From positions 1-47,796 of the forward strand of contig CANRPC010000011.1 in the NCBI GenBank assembly GCA_947632435.1: a DNA stretch of 47,796 nucleotides, given 5' to 3'. The translations under genes and the position numbers were made by a program. Of the stretch, positions 16,417-24,371 are shown piece after piece. Each line of letters opens with the position of its first letter. Positions within the stretch are counted from its first letter, which is position 1. This DNA comes from an uncultured Bacilli bacterium. GTDB taxonomy: Bacteria; Bacillota_I; Bacilli_A; RFN20; CAG-449. The notes under the pieces are model-generated. The model saw only the letters and a program-made list of their open reading frames with translations, made no database searches and was not told the origin of the DNA.

Positions 16417-16748
16417 CTGACCTAGACAATCGCTAGTAATTCTAGAGGAAAGTCCATGCTCACACAACCTGTGATGGATGTAGTGCTTGTGCTAGAGGAA
16501 AAAATAACTCTAGGTAGGTGGGAGCACCTAACGGCGAGGAAAAACCTAAATCTTAAGACATGGTTTGTACTCATAAAGTGCCACAGTGACGTAGTTTGTT
16601 AGAAATAACAAAGTGGAACGCGGTAAACCCCTCAAGTGAGAAACCTAAATTTGGTAAGGGAAGTAGACTATAGAAACGAATAGATGTCTGCATGCATTTG
16701 CATAGATAAATGATTGTCCTAGACAAAACATGGCTTATAGGGTCAGTA
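16417..16748 (+). ncRNA. rnpB: RNase P RNA, Bacillus (type B) class
   Basis: The catalytic RNA of tRNA 5' processing is recognised by universally conserved segments: GAGGAAAGTCCATGCTC near 16441, AAGTGCCACAGTGACG near 16577, GTGGAACGCGGTAAACCCC near 16612 and ACAAAACATGGCTTA near 16722. The P1 helix CTGACCTA (16417-16424) pairs with TAGGGTCAG (16738-16746), fixing both ends. At about 332 nt it is compact for the ~400-nt type B form. It starts on the base after the gpsB stop codon, so it is probably released by processing of a longer transcript. Confidence 0.95.
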
Positions 16749-16770
16749 CTCAATTTAAGGTGGTGAAAAA

Positions 16771-17367
16771 ATGAATTTGCCAAATAAAATAACTATATGT
16801 CGTTTAATTGCTGTAATTATAATAGATATTTTACTTTTAATTCCATGGCATAAATTTTTTTCTATACCTTCAATTCCTGTTTTAAATATTGATGTGATTT
16901 TTTTAATTGTTTTGCTTTTATTTTTACTTGCCTCTATAAGTGATTATCTTGATGGACATATTGCAAGAAAATATAATTTAGTTACAAATTTTGGAAAATT
17001 TATGGATCCAATTGCAGATAAATTATTAATTAATTCGGTATTTATTATTTTAACGCAAGTTGGACCAATAAAAGTTCCTGTTGTTATTCCAGTAATAATG
17101 ATTTCTCGTGATATTATCGTGGATGTTTTAAGAATGCTAGCTATGGAGCAAAAACAAGTTCTTGCTGCGAATATTTTTGGAAAAGTAAAAACTGTTTTAC
17201 AAATGGTTGCTATCATATTTGTTTTACTAAATGATTTTCCTTTTTCTTTGTTAAATTTAAAATATCCAATAGCTTTAATTATTTGTTATTTAGCAATGAT
17301 TTCTTCAATAATATCTGGTATTATTTATATTATTCAAAATAGAAAAATTTTAAAGGAAACAAAATAA
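16771..17367 (+). CDS. pgsA: CDP-diacylglycerol--glycerol-3-phosphate 3-phosphatidyltransferase
   Basis: The 198-residue integral membrane enzyme has several hydrophobic helices and the CDP-alcohol phosphotransferase signature DG-xx-AR-x8-G-x3-D-x3-D, seen as DGHIAR...GKFMDPIAD near residues 63-88. It makes phosphatidylglycerol phosphate, the committed step to anionic lipids. An AAGGTGG site precedes the ATG. It is the first gene of the pgsA-cinA-recA order shared with Bacillus. Confidence 0.95.
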   Translation: MNLPNKITICRLIAVIIIDILLLIPWHKFFSIPSIPVLNIDVIFLIVLLLFLLASISDYLDGHIARKYNLVTNFGKFMDPIADKLLINSVFIILTQVGPIKVPVVIPVIMISRDIIVDVLRMLAMEQKQVLAANIFGKVKTVLQMVAIIFVLLNDFPFSLLNLKYPIALIICYLAMISSIISGIIYIIQNRKILKETK

Positions 17368-17832
17368 ATGTATCAAAAAATTATAGATTTATTAAAACTA
17401 AAAAATTATACCTTAGGCTCAGCAGAAAGTTTTACTGGAGGTCTATTTGCAGCGACTATAACTTCTTATCAAGGAGTTTCTTCTTTTTTCAAAGGTGGAT
17501 TAGTAACATATTGGAGTGAACTAAAAAAAACTATTTTGAATGTAAGTGAAGATACCATTAATCATTTTGGTGTTGTTTCTTCAAATTGTGCTTTAGAAAT
17601 GGTAAAAAATGTAAAACAAATTTTAAATGTTGATATTGCTGTTTCTTTTACGGGCAATGCAGGACCATCAACTTTAGAAAATAAACCTTGTGGTTTAGTT
17701 TATATTGGTATTAATTTTAAAGATGATATTAATGTTTATGAATTAAATTTAAAAGGTTCAAGAGAAGAAGTGAGAAAACAAGCAGTTTCTTTTGCTTTAA
17801 AAAAAATTGAAGAAAAATTATTAAAAGATTAA
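17368..17832 (+). CDS. cinA: CinA C-terminal domain protein (NMN amidohydrolase PncC-like)
   Basis: The 154-residue protein contains only the C-terminal deamidase domain of Cin[34 protein letters not shown] and GLVYIGI. It deamidates nicotinamide mononucleotide in pyridine nucleotide salvage. Bacillus CinA is about 416 residues, with an N-terminal MoaB-like/COG1058 domain that is absent here. The protein is complete as a stand-alone PncC. It starts on the base after the pgsA stop, with its ribosome-binding site inside pgsA, and precedes recA as in many Firmicutes. Confidence 0.9.
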   Translation: MYQKIIDLLKLKNYTLGSAESFTGGLFAATITSYQGVSSFFKGGLVTYWSELKKTILNVSEDTINHFGVVSSNCALEMVKNVKQILNVDIAVSFTGNAGPSTLENKPCGLVYIGINFKDDINVYELNLKGSREEVRKQAVSFALKKIEEKLLKD

Positions 17833-17864
17833 ATTTTAAGAATTGTATTATTAGGAGATTTATT

Positions 17865-18878
17865 ATGGCAGAAAAAATGAAAAATAAAGATGATAAATTA
17901 AATGAAACTTTGTCGAATATTGAAAAAATGTTTGGTAAGGGCTCTGTTATGAGATTAGGTGAAAAACCAAATCTTGATTTAGATACTATTCCTTCAGGAT
18001 CTATTTTATTAGATTCTATTTTAGGAATTGGAGGTTATCCAAAAGGAAGAATTATTGAAATTTTTGGACCTGAATCTTCTGGTAAAACAACATTAGCCTT
18101 AAGTGCGATTGCCGAATGTCAAAAACAAGATGGTAGAGCAGCCTTTGTTGATGCTGAACATGCAATCGATCCAGTTTACGCAACTAAATTAGGTGTAAAT
18201 ATTGATGAATTAATTCTTTCGCAACCAGATAATGGTGAACAAGCATTAGAAATTGTAGAAATGTTAGCTAAATCTGAAGCAATTGATTTAATTGTAGTGG
18301 ACTCAGTTGCCGCGCTTGTTCCTCAAGCAGAATTAGATGGAGTTATGACAGATTCTAATGTTGGGTTACACGCTAGATTAATGTCTAAAGCCATGCGTAA
18401 ATTGGCTGGTGTTTTAAATAAATCTAATTGTACAGTAATTTTTATCAATCAATTGAGAGAAAAAGTAGGCGTTATTTATGGAAATCCAGAAGTAACAACA
18501 GGTGGTAGAGCATTAAAATTTTATGCTTCGATTCGTATTGATATCCGTAAAGGAGAAGTTATTAAAGAAGGAGATACTATTTTAGGAAATTCCATAAATA
18601 TTAAAGTCGTTAAAAATAAAGTAGCACCTCCATTTAAACAATGTAAAGTTGATTTAATTTATGGACAAGGATTTTCTAGAACTTCAGAACTTCTTGAACT
18701 TGCTTTAATTCAAGGCTTGGCATCAAAATCAGGATCTTGGTTTGATGTATTAGGTGAAAGAGCAGGACAAGGTAAGGAAGCTGCAAAAAAATATTTAGAA
18801 GAACATAAAGAAGTTGCCGAAATTCTTACACAAAAAATTTATGAAAATCTAGGCTTAAAAAATCAAAAAGAGAATTAG
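17865..18878 (+). CDS. recA: Recombinase RecA
   Basis: The 337-residue protein is full length and highly conserved: [15 protein letters not shown] (Walker A, near residue 66), [10 protein letters not shown], the [12 protein letters not shown] Walker B, loop L1/L2 regions and [20 protein letters not shown]. It drives homologous recombination and SOS induction. TAGGAGA precedes the ATG. No LexA-type (CGAAC-N4-GTTCG) box is visible in the short upstream gap. A terminator follows at 18911. Confidence 0.98.
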   Translation: MAEKMKNKDDKLNETLSNIEKMFGKGSVMRLGEKPNLDLDTIPSGSILLDSILGIGGYPKGRIIEIFGPESSGKTTLALSAIAECQKQDGRAAFVDAEHAIDPVYATKLGVNIDELILSQPDNGEQALEIVEMLAKSEAIDLIVVDSVAALVPQAELDGVMTDSNVGLHARLMSKAMRKLAGVLNKSNCTVIFINQLREKVGVIYGNPEVTTGGRALKFYASIRIDIRKGEVIKEGDTILGNSINIKVVKNKVAPPFKQCKVDLIYGQGFSRTSELLELALIQGLASKSGSWFDVLGERAGQGKEAAKKYLEEHKEVAEILTQKIYENLGLKNQKEN

Positions 18879-18910
18879 ATTTATAGTTTTACATCATTAA
18901 AAATTTCATA

Positions 18911-18947
18911 CCATTTACTTTTATATAATAATTGTAAATGGTTTTTT
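18911..18947 (+). terminator. Terminator of the pgsA-cinA-recA operon
   Basis: CCATTTAC (18911-18918) pairs exactly with GTAAATGG (18934-18941). Six Ts follow. The stretch 18948-19176 up to rny holds no ORF; it contains an ATATCT/AGATAT inverted repeat near 19118-19140 of unknown role. Confidence 0.9.
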
Positions 18948-19176
18948 AATTTATTATTAGCTAACGTAAATAATTGAATTTTAGAAAAAACATTTTTTTC
19001 TTTTTTTATTAATGATATAATTTTAAAGGTTGAGAAATCGATCAAGTAAGAAATTTGTTTAATTTTTAATAAATTTATTTTATTGAAATATATTATGCAA
19101 TATCTAATTTAAATTGTTATATCTTTAAGTCTTGGAGATATAATTGTTTTTTTAAAAGACTAGAAAAGAGGATAAA

Positions 19177-20820
19177 ATGGAATATTTTATTGTTATTGGT
19201 ATTCTCATTGGTTTAATCCTTGGATGTGTTATTACATTTTTAGCTTTAACCTTTCTTGCAAAGAAAAAAAAGAGTGAAGATGAAGCAAAAGCTGATAGCA
19301 TAATCAAGGCTGCCGAAGAGAAAAAATTAAATGCAGAAGAAAAAATAAAATTAGCAGAAGAAAAAATAGCAAATGCAAATGAAAAAGCAAACGATATTTT
19401 AGCTAAAGCAATGCTTGAAGCTAAAAATAAAACTTATGAATTAAAACTTGCTGCTGAAGAAGAAATTAAAGAGAAAAAATTAGAAGTTGTTGAAATTGAA
19501 AATAAACTTAATCAAAGAGAAGCTTCTTTTGAAAAAAGGGATTTAGCTTTAATCGAAAAAGAAAATCTTTTAGAGCAACGTGAAAATCATCTTAATGAAA
19601 AAATGTTGGAAGCAGAAAATAAATTAAAAGATGCTGAAACAAAAGAAAATGAAGCTCAAGTTAAATTAGATTCTATAGTAGAAGAACTTGAAAAAGTTGC
19701 TCAGATGACAATAGGTGAAGCAAAAGATGAAATTTTTGCTCGTGTAGAATCACAAATGTCACAAGAAATTGCTTTATATCAAAAGAATAAAGAAGAAGAA
19801 GCAAAAGAAGTTGCTGAAGAAAAAGCAAAAAATATTCTTGCCTTATCGATTGCTAAATATTCTCAAGAAGTTACTACAGAAAAAACAGTTTCTGTTGTTT
19901 CATTACCAACTGATGATATGAAAGGTAGAATAATTGGTAGAGAAGGAAGAAATATTCGTACACTTGAACAAATGCTTGGTGTTGATATTTTAATTGATGA
20001 TACACCAGAAGTAATTACAGTGTCTTGTTTTGATCCAATACGTAGAGAAACAGCAAGATTAACTCTTGAATATTTGATTAAAGATGGAAGAATTCAACCT
20101 GGAAGAATTGAAGAATTAGCGGAAAAGGCTAAACAAGATGTTCAAAAATCAATTCATGAAGCAGGTATTAATGCGGCATTTAAATTAGGACTTCCTCGTA
20201 TTAATAAAGATTTATTGGATTATGTAGGTCGATTGAAATACAGAACTAGTTATACGCAAAATATTTTAGATCACTCTATACAAACTGCATATTTAGCAGG
20301 AATTATGGCCGCAGAATTGGGCTTAGACCAAAATTTAGCTAAACGAGCTGGATTATTACATGATATAGGAAAAGCTGCTGACTTTGAATTAGATGGAAGC
20401 CACGTTGAAATTGGTTCTCGACTTGCAAAAAAATATGGTGAGCCTGATATTGTAATTAATGCGATTGAAGCTCATCATGGTGATGTAGAAGCAAAATATA
20501 TTTATTCATATTTAGTACAAGCCGCGGATACTTTATCAGCCGCTAGACCTGGCGCTAGAAATGAAACATTAGAGAATTACATTAAACGTATTGAACAATT
20601 AGAAAATGTTTGTAAAGAGTTTGAAGGGATTTCTTCAGCGTATGCTTTGCAATCAGGTCGTGAAGTACGTGTTATGGTAGTACCTGAAAAAGTCGATGAT
20701 TTGAAAGCATATTCTCTTGCAAGAGAAATAAAAGACAAAATTGAAAATGAAATGACTTATCCAGGACAAATTAAGGTTTCTGTTATACGTGAAGTTCGTG
20801 CGACTGAGACAGCAAAATAA
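19177..20820 (+). CDS. rny: Ribonuclease Y
   Basis: The 547-residue endoribonuclease has an N-terminal membrane helix (about 3-27) and a long Lys/Glu-rich coiled coil (about 30-200). A KH domain follows with GRIIGREGRNIRTLEQ near 250, then an HD domain with LLHDIGKA near 400 and EAHHGD. It starts mRNA turnover at the membrane. It is followed by a terminator and ymdB, the Bacillus ymdA-ymdB order. Length and all domains are standard. Confidence 0.97.
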   Translation: MEYFIVIGILIGLILGCVITFLALTFLAKKKKSEDEAKADSIIKAAEEKKLNAEEKIKLAEEKIANANEKANDILAKAMLEAKNKTYELKLAAEEEIKEKKLEVVEIENKLNQREASFEKRDLALIEKENLLEQRENHLNEKMLEAENKLKDAETKENEAQVKLDSIVEELEKVAQMTIGEAKDEIFARVESQMSQEIALYQKNKEEEAKEVAEEKAKNILALSIAKYSQEVTTEKTVSVVSLPTDDMKGRIIGREGRNIRTLEQMLGVDILIDDTPEVITVSCFDPIRRETARLTLEYLIKDGRIQPGRIEELAEKAKQDVQKSIHEAGINAAFKLGLPRINKDLLDYVGRLKYRTSYTQNILDHSIQTAYLAGIMAAELGLDQNLAKRAGLLHDIGKAADFELDGSHVEIGSRLAKKYGEPDIVINAIEAHHGDVEAKYIYSYLVQAADTLSAARPGARNETLENYIKRIEQLENVCKEFEGISSAYALQSGREVRVMVVPEKVDDLKAYSLAREIKDKIENEMTYPGQIKVSVIREVRATETAK

Positions 20821-20825
20821 TTCAT

Positions 20826-20849
20826 AAAGGCCTTATATAGGCCTTTTTT
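20826..20849 (+). terminator. Terminator between rny and ymdB
   Basis: AAAGGCCT is inverted perfectly to AGGCCTTT around a five-base loop. Ts follow. The ymdB ribosome-binding site begins only two bases later, so read-through probably supplies ymdB. Confidence 0.85.
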
Positions 20850-20860
20850 AAGAGGAAAAT

Positions 20861-21637
20861 ATGAATATATTATTTATTGGTGATATAGTAGGAAAACTAG
20901 GAAGAAAAGTATTAAAAGAACACTTAGAAGATATTATACATGAATATGAAGTCGATTTTGTAATTGCAAATGGCGAAAACGTAACTCATGGTAAGGGTTT
21001 AGTTAAAGAACATATGCTTGAACTTATTTCTCTTGGTATTGATGTAATTACTTTAGGTAATCATGCTTTTGCAAAAAAAGAACTTTTTGATTACATAAAT
21101 GATTATGATGAAATTATAAGACCAGCAAACTTTCATCAAGAATTTCCTGGTAAAGGTAGTAATGTCTTTAAATTTGAAAATAAAACTATTCGTGTAACTA
21201 ATTTATTAGGTAGTGTATTTATGAATATGAATGTTGCTAATCCTTTTGATACTTTAAAAAATATTGTTGATTCAGATGATTCAGATATTCATATAGTGGA
21301 CTTCCATGCTGAAACAACAGGTGAAAAATACGCTTTAGGATATGCTTTTGATGGCAAAATTACTGCCCTAATTGGTACACATACTCATGTAGCTACTGTG
21401 GACAATCGTATTTTGGAAAATGGAACAGCATATCAATCTGATGTAGGAATGGTCGGTCCTAATGAAGGAATTTTAGGTGTTGATAAAGAAGCTGTTATCA
21501 AAAAATCATGGACAGGACTTCCTAGTGTTTTCCAAGTAATGGAAAAAGGAGAGATAATATTTTCTGCGACATTATTGAAAATTGATGACTATACAAATAA
21601 AGTAAAACAAATTGAAAGAATTCAAAAAATATTTTGA
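20861..21637 (+). CDS. ymdB: Metallophosphoesterase YmdB
   Basis: The 258-residue binuclear-metal phosphodiesterase has FIGDIVGKLGR at the start (Asp ligand), IANGENVTHGKGL, LGNHAFAKKE, VDFHAETTGEK and GTHTHVATVD. YmdB hydrolyses 2',3'- and 3',5'-cyclic nucleotides and in Bacillus controls biofilm and late adaptive responses together with RNase Y. Length is typical (about 264). It lies between rny and spoVS. Confidence 0.94.
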   Translation: MNILFIGDIVGKLGRKVLKEHLEDIIHEYEVDFVIANGENVTHGKGLVKEHMLELISLGIDVITLGNHAFAKKELFDYINDYDEIIRPANFHQEFPGKGSNVFKFENKTIRVTNLLGSVFMNMNVANPFDTLKNIVDSDDSDIHIVDFHAETTGEKYALGYAFDGKITALIGTHTHVATVDNRILENGTAYQSDVGMVGPNEGILGVDKEAVIKKSWTGLPSVFQVMEKGEIIFSATLLKIDDYTNKVKQIERIQKIF

Positions 21638-21695
21638 TTTATTCCTTCTAAACTTTTAAAAAAATTCATAGGATTAAGAAGGAGGAAAATAAAAT

Positions 21696-21959
21696 ATGAT
21701 CGAACAAATGAAAGTTGCATCATCATCATCCCCTTCATCAGTAGCGGGGGCCATTAGTTCTATATTTAGAACTCAAACACATTTAGATATTGATACTGTT
21801 GGTGCTGGATCATTAAATCAAGCTATTAAGGCCATAGCAATAGCAAGAGGATTCTTAGTTCCAAGCGGTATTGATTTAGTTGTTTCACCATCATTTAAAG
21901 AAATTGAAATTGATGGTAAAGAAAAAACAGCGGTAAGATTACATATTGAAAAAAAATAA
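21696..21959 (+). CDS. spoVS: Stage V sporulation protein S
   Basis: The 87-residue protein matches SpoVS along its whole length: KVASSSSPSSVAGAISSIFR, the invariant GAGSLNQAIKAIAIARGF, VPSGIDLVVSPSF and EIDGKEKTAVRLHIE. SpoVS is an Alba-like nucleic-acid-binding protein needed for spore coat assembly and progress past stage V. A strong AAGGAGG ribosome-binding site precedes it. It is one of the clearest signs that this AT-rich organism sporulates or descends from spore formers. Confidence 0.96.
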   Translation: MIEQMKVASSSSPSSVAGAISSIFRTQTHLDIDTVGAGSLNQAIKAIAIARGFLVPSGIDLVVSPSFKEIEIDGKEKTAVRLHIEKK

Positions 21960-21977
21960 TTAGAAAAGGAAAAGTAA

Positions 21978-23426
21978 ATGAAAGAAGCAATATATAGCAC
22001 TCCTTCATTAAAGGAAGCAAGAAAAAGAAGCAAAAATAAAGTTGAAACAATAAATGCAGAATTAATTATTCCCGATCGATTAAGTTTATTTGCTAATGGG
22101 AAAAAATATTTTATTCGTACTTATGGCTGCCAAGCAAATGTTGTTGATTCGGAAAATATTGCAGGTATTTTAGAAAAAATTGGCTTCATAAAATGTGATG
22201 ATCCATTTACTTCAGATATTGTAATTTTGAATACATGCGCAGTTAGAGAAAATGCAGAAGAAAAAGTATTTGGGGAAATAGGTTCTTTAAAACGTTTAAA
22301 ATCACTTAATGAAAATGCTATTATTGCTTTATGTGGTTGTATGATTCAAGAGCCACATATTGTTGAAAAAATAAGAGAAAAATATCATCAAACTGATTTA
22401 CTTTTTGGTACTCATAATATTAATAGATTGCCTTTATTATTAGATGAAGTTATTTTTGCTCATCATAGAGTAATTGAGGTTTTATCAAAAGAAGGGGAAA
22501 TTATTGAAAATTTACCTGTTGTTAGAGAATCTAATTTTAAAGCATTTGTTAATATTATGTATGGATGTGATAAATTTTGTACTTATTGCATAGTTCCTTA
22601 TACAAGAGGTAAACAAAGAAGTAGAAAAATTGAAGATATTTTAAAAGAAGTTAAAGAATTAAAAGAAAAAAATTATCAAGAAGTTACACTTTTAGGACAA
22701 AATGTTAACGCATATGGAAAAGATTTGAATGATAATTTAACTTTTGCTGTATTGCTTGAAGAAGTAGCAAAATTAAATATTCCACGCATTCGTTTCACAA
22801 CATCTCATCCATGGGATTTTCAAGATGAAATGTTTAGAGTTATTTCTCAATATAAAAACATAATGCCATATATTCATTTGCCTTTACAATCGGGAAGTAA
22901 TGCTATTTTAAAAAAAATGGGAAGAAGATACACTAAAGAATCGTATATGGATTTGGTAACCCGTTTAAAAAAGATCATTCCTAATGTAAGTTTGTCAACG
23001 GATATAATTGTTGGGTTCCCAAATGAAACAGAAGAAGATTTTCTTGATACTTTAGAAGTAGCAAAATTCTGCGAATATGATAGCGCATTTACTTTTATAT
23101 ATTCTCCTCGAGTTGGTACACCTGCAGCTTTAATGCAAGATGATGTAACACGTAGTGAAAAAAATAAAAGATTTAATCGTTTGGTGGAAACATTAGAAAT
23201 TTCGATTAGTAAAAAAGCAAAAGAATATGTTGGAAAAACAGTTGATGTTCTTGTTGATGGTTTTTCTAAAAAAGGAAAGGATATGCTATCAGGATATACA
23301 GAAGGGAATAAACTTGTTAATTTTCAAGGTAATGCTTCTTTGATTGGTAAAATTATTCCAGTTAAAATAATTGATTCTCATACCTATTCTTTAATCGGAG
23401 AAGTTTCTGATGAATACAAATATTAA
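21978..23426 (+). CDS. miaB: tRNA-2-methylthio-N6-dimethylallyladenosine synthase
   Basis: The 482-residue radical-SAM methylthiotransferase has the N-terminal UPF0004 domain with three cluster Cys (TYGCQAN, LNTCAVRENAEEK, CGCMIQE), the radical SAM motif CDKFCTYC and PYTRGKQRSR, and a C-terminal TRAM domain (about 410-480). It adds the methylthio group at A37 after MiaA prenylation; miaA is also in this window. It overlaps ymcA by 17 bases. Confidence 0.96.
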   Translation: MKEAIYSTPSLKEARKRSKNKVETINAELIIPDRLSLFANGKKYFIRTYGCQANVVDSENIAGILEKIGFIKCDDPFTSDIVILNTCAVRENAEEKVFGEIGSLKRLKSLNENAIIALCGCMIQEPHIVEKIREKYHQTDLLFGTHNINRLPLLLDEVIFAHHRVIEVLSKEGEIIENLPVVRESNFKAFVNIMYGCDKFCTYCIVPYTRGKQRSRKIEDILKEVKELKEKNYQEVTLLGQNVNAYGKDLNDNLTFAVLLEEVAKLNIPRIRFTTSHPWDFQDEMFRVISQYKNIMPYIHLPLQSGSNAILKKMGRRYTKESYMDLVTRLKKIIPNVSLSTDIIVGFPNETEEDFLDTLEVAKFCEYDSAFTFIYSPRVGTPAALMQDDVTRSEKNKRFNRLVETLEISISKKAKEYVGKTVDVLVDGFSKKGKDMLSGYTEGNKLVNFQGNASLIGKIIPVKIIDSHTYSLIGEVSDEYKY

Positions 23427-23721
23427 AAAGACAATTGATGAATTTCTTTTAGCATTTAAAAATCATAAAGTTGTAAAAAAGTATTTAATTTTGAAAGAAA
23501 AGTTATTAGAGGATCAAGAATTTGTAAAATTAAAAAATCAGAAAAAAAATGCTCAAAAAAATTTAGCGCTTTCTATAAATAAAGAAAATTATAATAAAGC
23601 CAAACAAGAATTTTTAAAAGCGAAAGAAGAATATGAAAATTACCCTTTATATATTAATTATTTGGAATATTATGAAGAAGTTAAAGTCTTGTTAAAGGAA
23701 ATTGAATTATATTTAAAATAA
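23410..23721 (+). CDS. ymcA: YmcA/RicA (YlbF family)
   Basis: The 103-residue helical, Lys/Glu-rich protein fits the Com_YlbF fold and occupies the exact Bacillus position between miaB and cotE. RicA (YmcA) works with YlbF and YaaT in a complex that binds RNase Y and affects mRNA maturation, sporulation, competence and biofilm. The similarity in sequence is moderate; the synteny makes the call. It starts inside miaB. Confidence 0.8.
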   Translation: MNTNIKKTIDEFLLAFKNHKVVKKYLILKEKLLEDQEFVKLKNQKKNAQKNLALSINKENYNKAKQEFLKAKEEYENYPLYINYLEYYEEVKVLLKEIELYLK

Positions 23722-23743
23722 GTAAATTTTATACCCTTTATTT

Positions 23744-23752
23744 CATAAAATA
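23744..23752 (+). promoter_or_regulatory. Possible sigma-E/sigma-K -10 element upstream of cotE
   Basis: CATAAAATA at 23744-23752 fits CATAnnnTA, the -10 of mother-cell sporulation sigma factors, 20 bases before the cotE start. The -35 match is weak. In Bacillus cotE is controlled by sigma-E and sigma-K, so this is plausible but unproven. Confidence 0.35.
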
Positions 23753-23771
23753 TGTTATAAGGGGGTTTTTT

Positions 23772-24293
23772 ATGTATAAGGAAATCGCAGCAAAGACACT
23801 TACTGGCAAAGGCCGTCTTTCTTATTTTTTAGAAAAAGAATTACATTTAGATGATGATGTTTCTAAACTTTTAGGATGTTGGATTATTAATTTGGAATAT
23901 AAAGAAAAAGTAATTAACAAAGATGTATATTTAATTGGTTCTTATTCAATTCAATTATGGTATGCCTTAAATAATGATCAAAAATCATCAGTTTATGAAG
24001 AAAAAATAGACTTTAATGAAAAAGTTTTAATGGCCTATAGAGATTTAGAAGTTTTAAATGATGAAATGTTTATCAAAGTATTTATTTCTAAATATCCAAC
24101 TTGTATAGGAATGGATTTAGATGAAAATAAAAATATAAAAATTAAAATTGAAAGTTTGTTTTTTTTAGATGTTTTTCAAGAAGCAATTCTTTTTGTTGCA
24201 TGCCAAGATAAAGGAAATGATAACATTTCACTAGATGAAGAAATATTAATGAATGTTAATCCTAATTATTTAGTTGAAAAGAATAAAAAATAA
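23772..24293 (+). CDS. cotE: Spore coat morphogenetic protein CotE
   Basis: The 173-residue protein aligns with Bacillus CotE: YKEIAAKTLTGKGR at the start, LGCWIINLEYKEK, LIGSYSIQLWYAL, the YRD segment, PTCIGMDLDE, and the acidic tail with VNPNYLVE near the end. CotE builds the outer coat on the mother-cell side of the forespore. It sits between ymcA and mutS as in Bacillus. The strongly acidic C-terminal run of Bacillus CotE is shorter here. A GGGGG-containing ribosome-binding site precedes the ATG. Confidence 0.92.
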   Translation: MYKEIAAKTLTGKGRLSYFLEKELHLDDDVSKLLGCWIINLEYKEKVINKDVYLIGSYSIQLWYALNNDQKSSVYEEKIDFNEKVLMAYRDLEVLNDEMFIKVFISKYPTCIGMDLDENKNIKIKIESLFFLDVFQEAILFVACQDKGNDNISLDEEILMNVNPNYLVEKNKK

Positions 24294-24371
24294 AAATTTC
24301 CTTATTAAAATTTTTTAAATACTTAAATTTTTATCTTTAAAATGATAAAATTTTTTTGTAGGTAAAAAATT

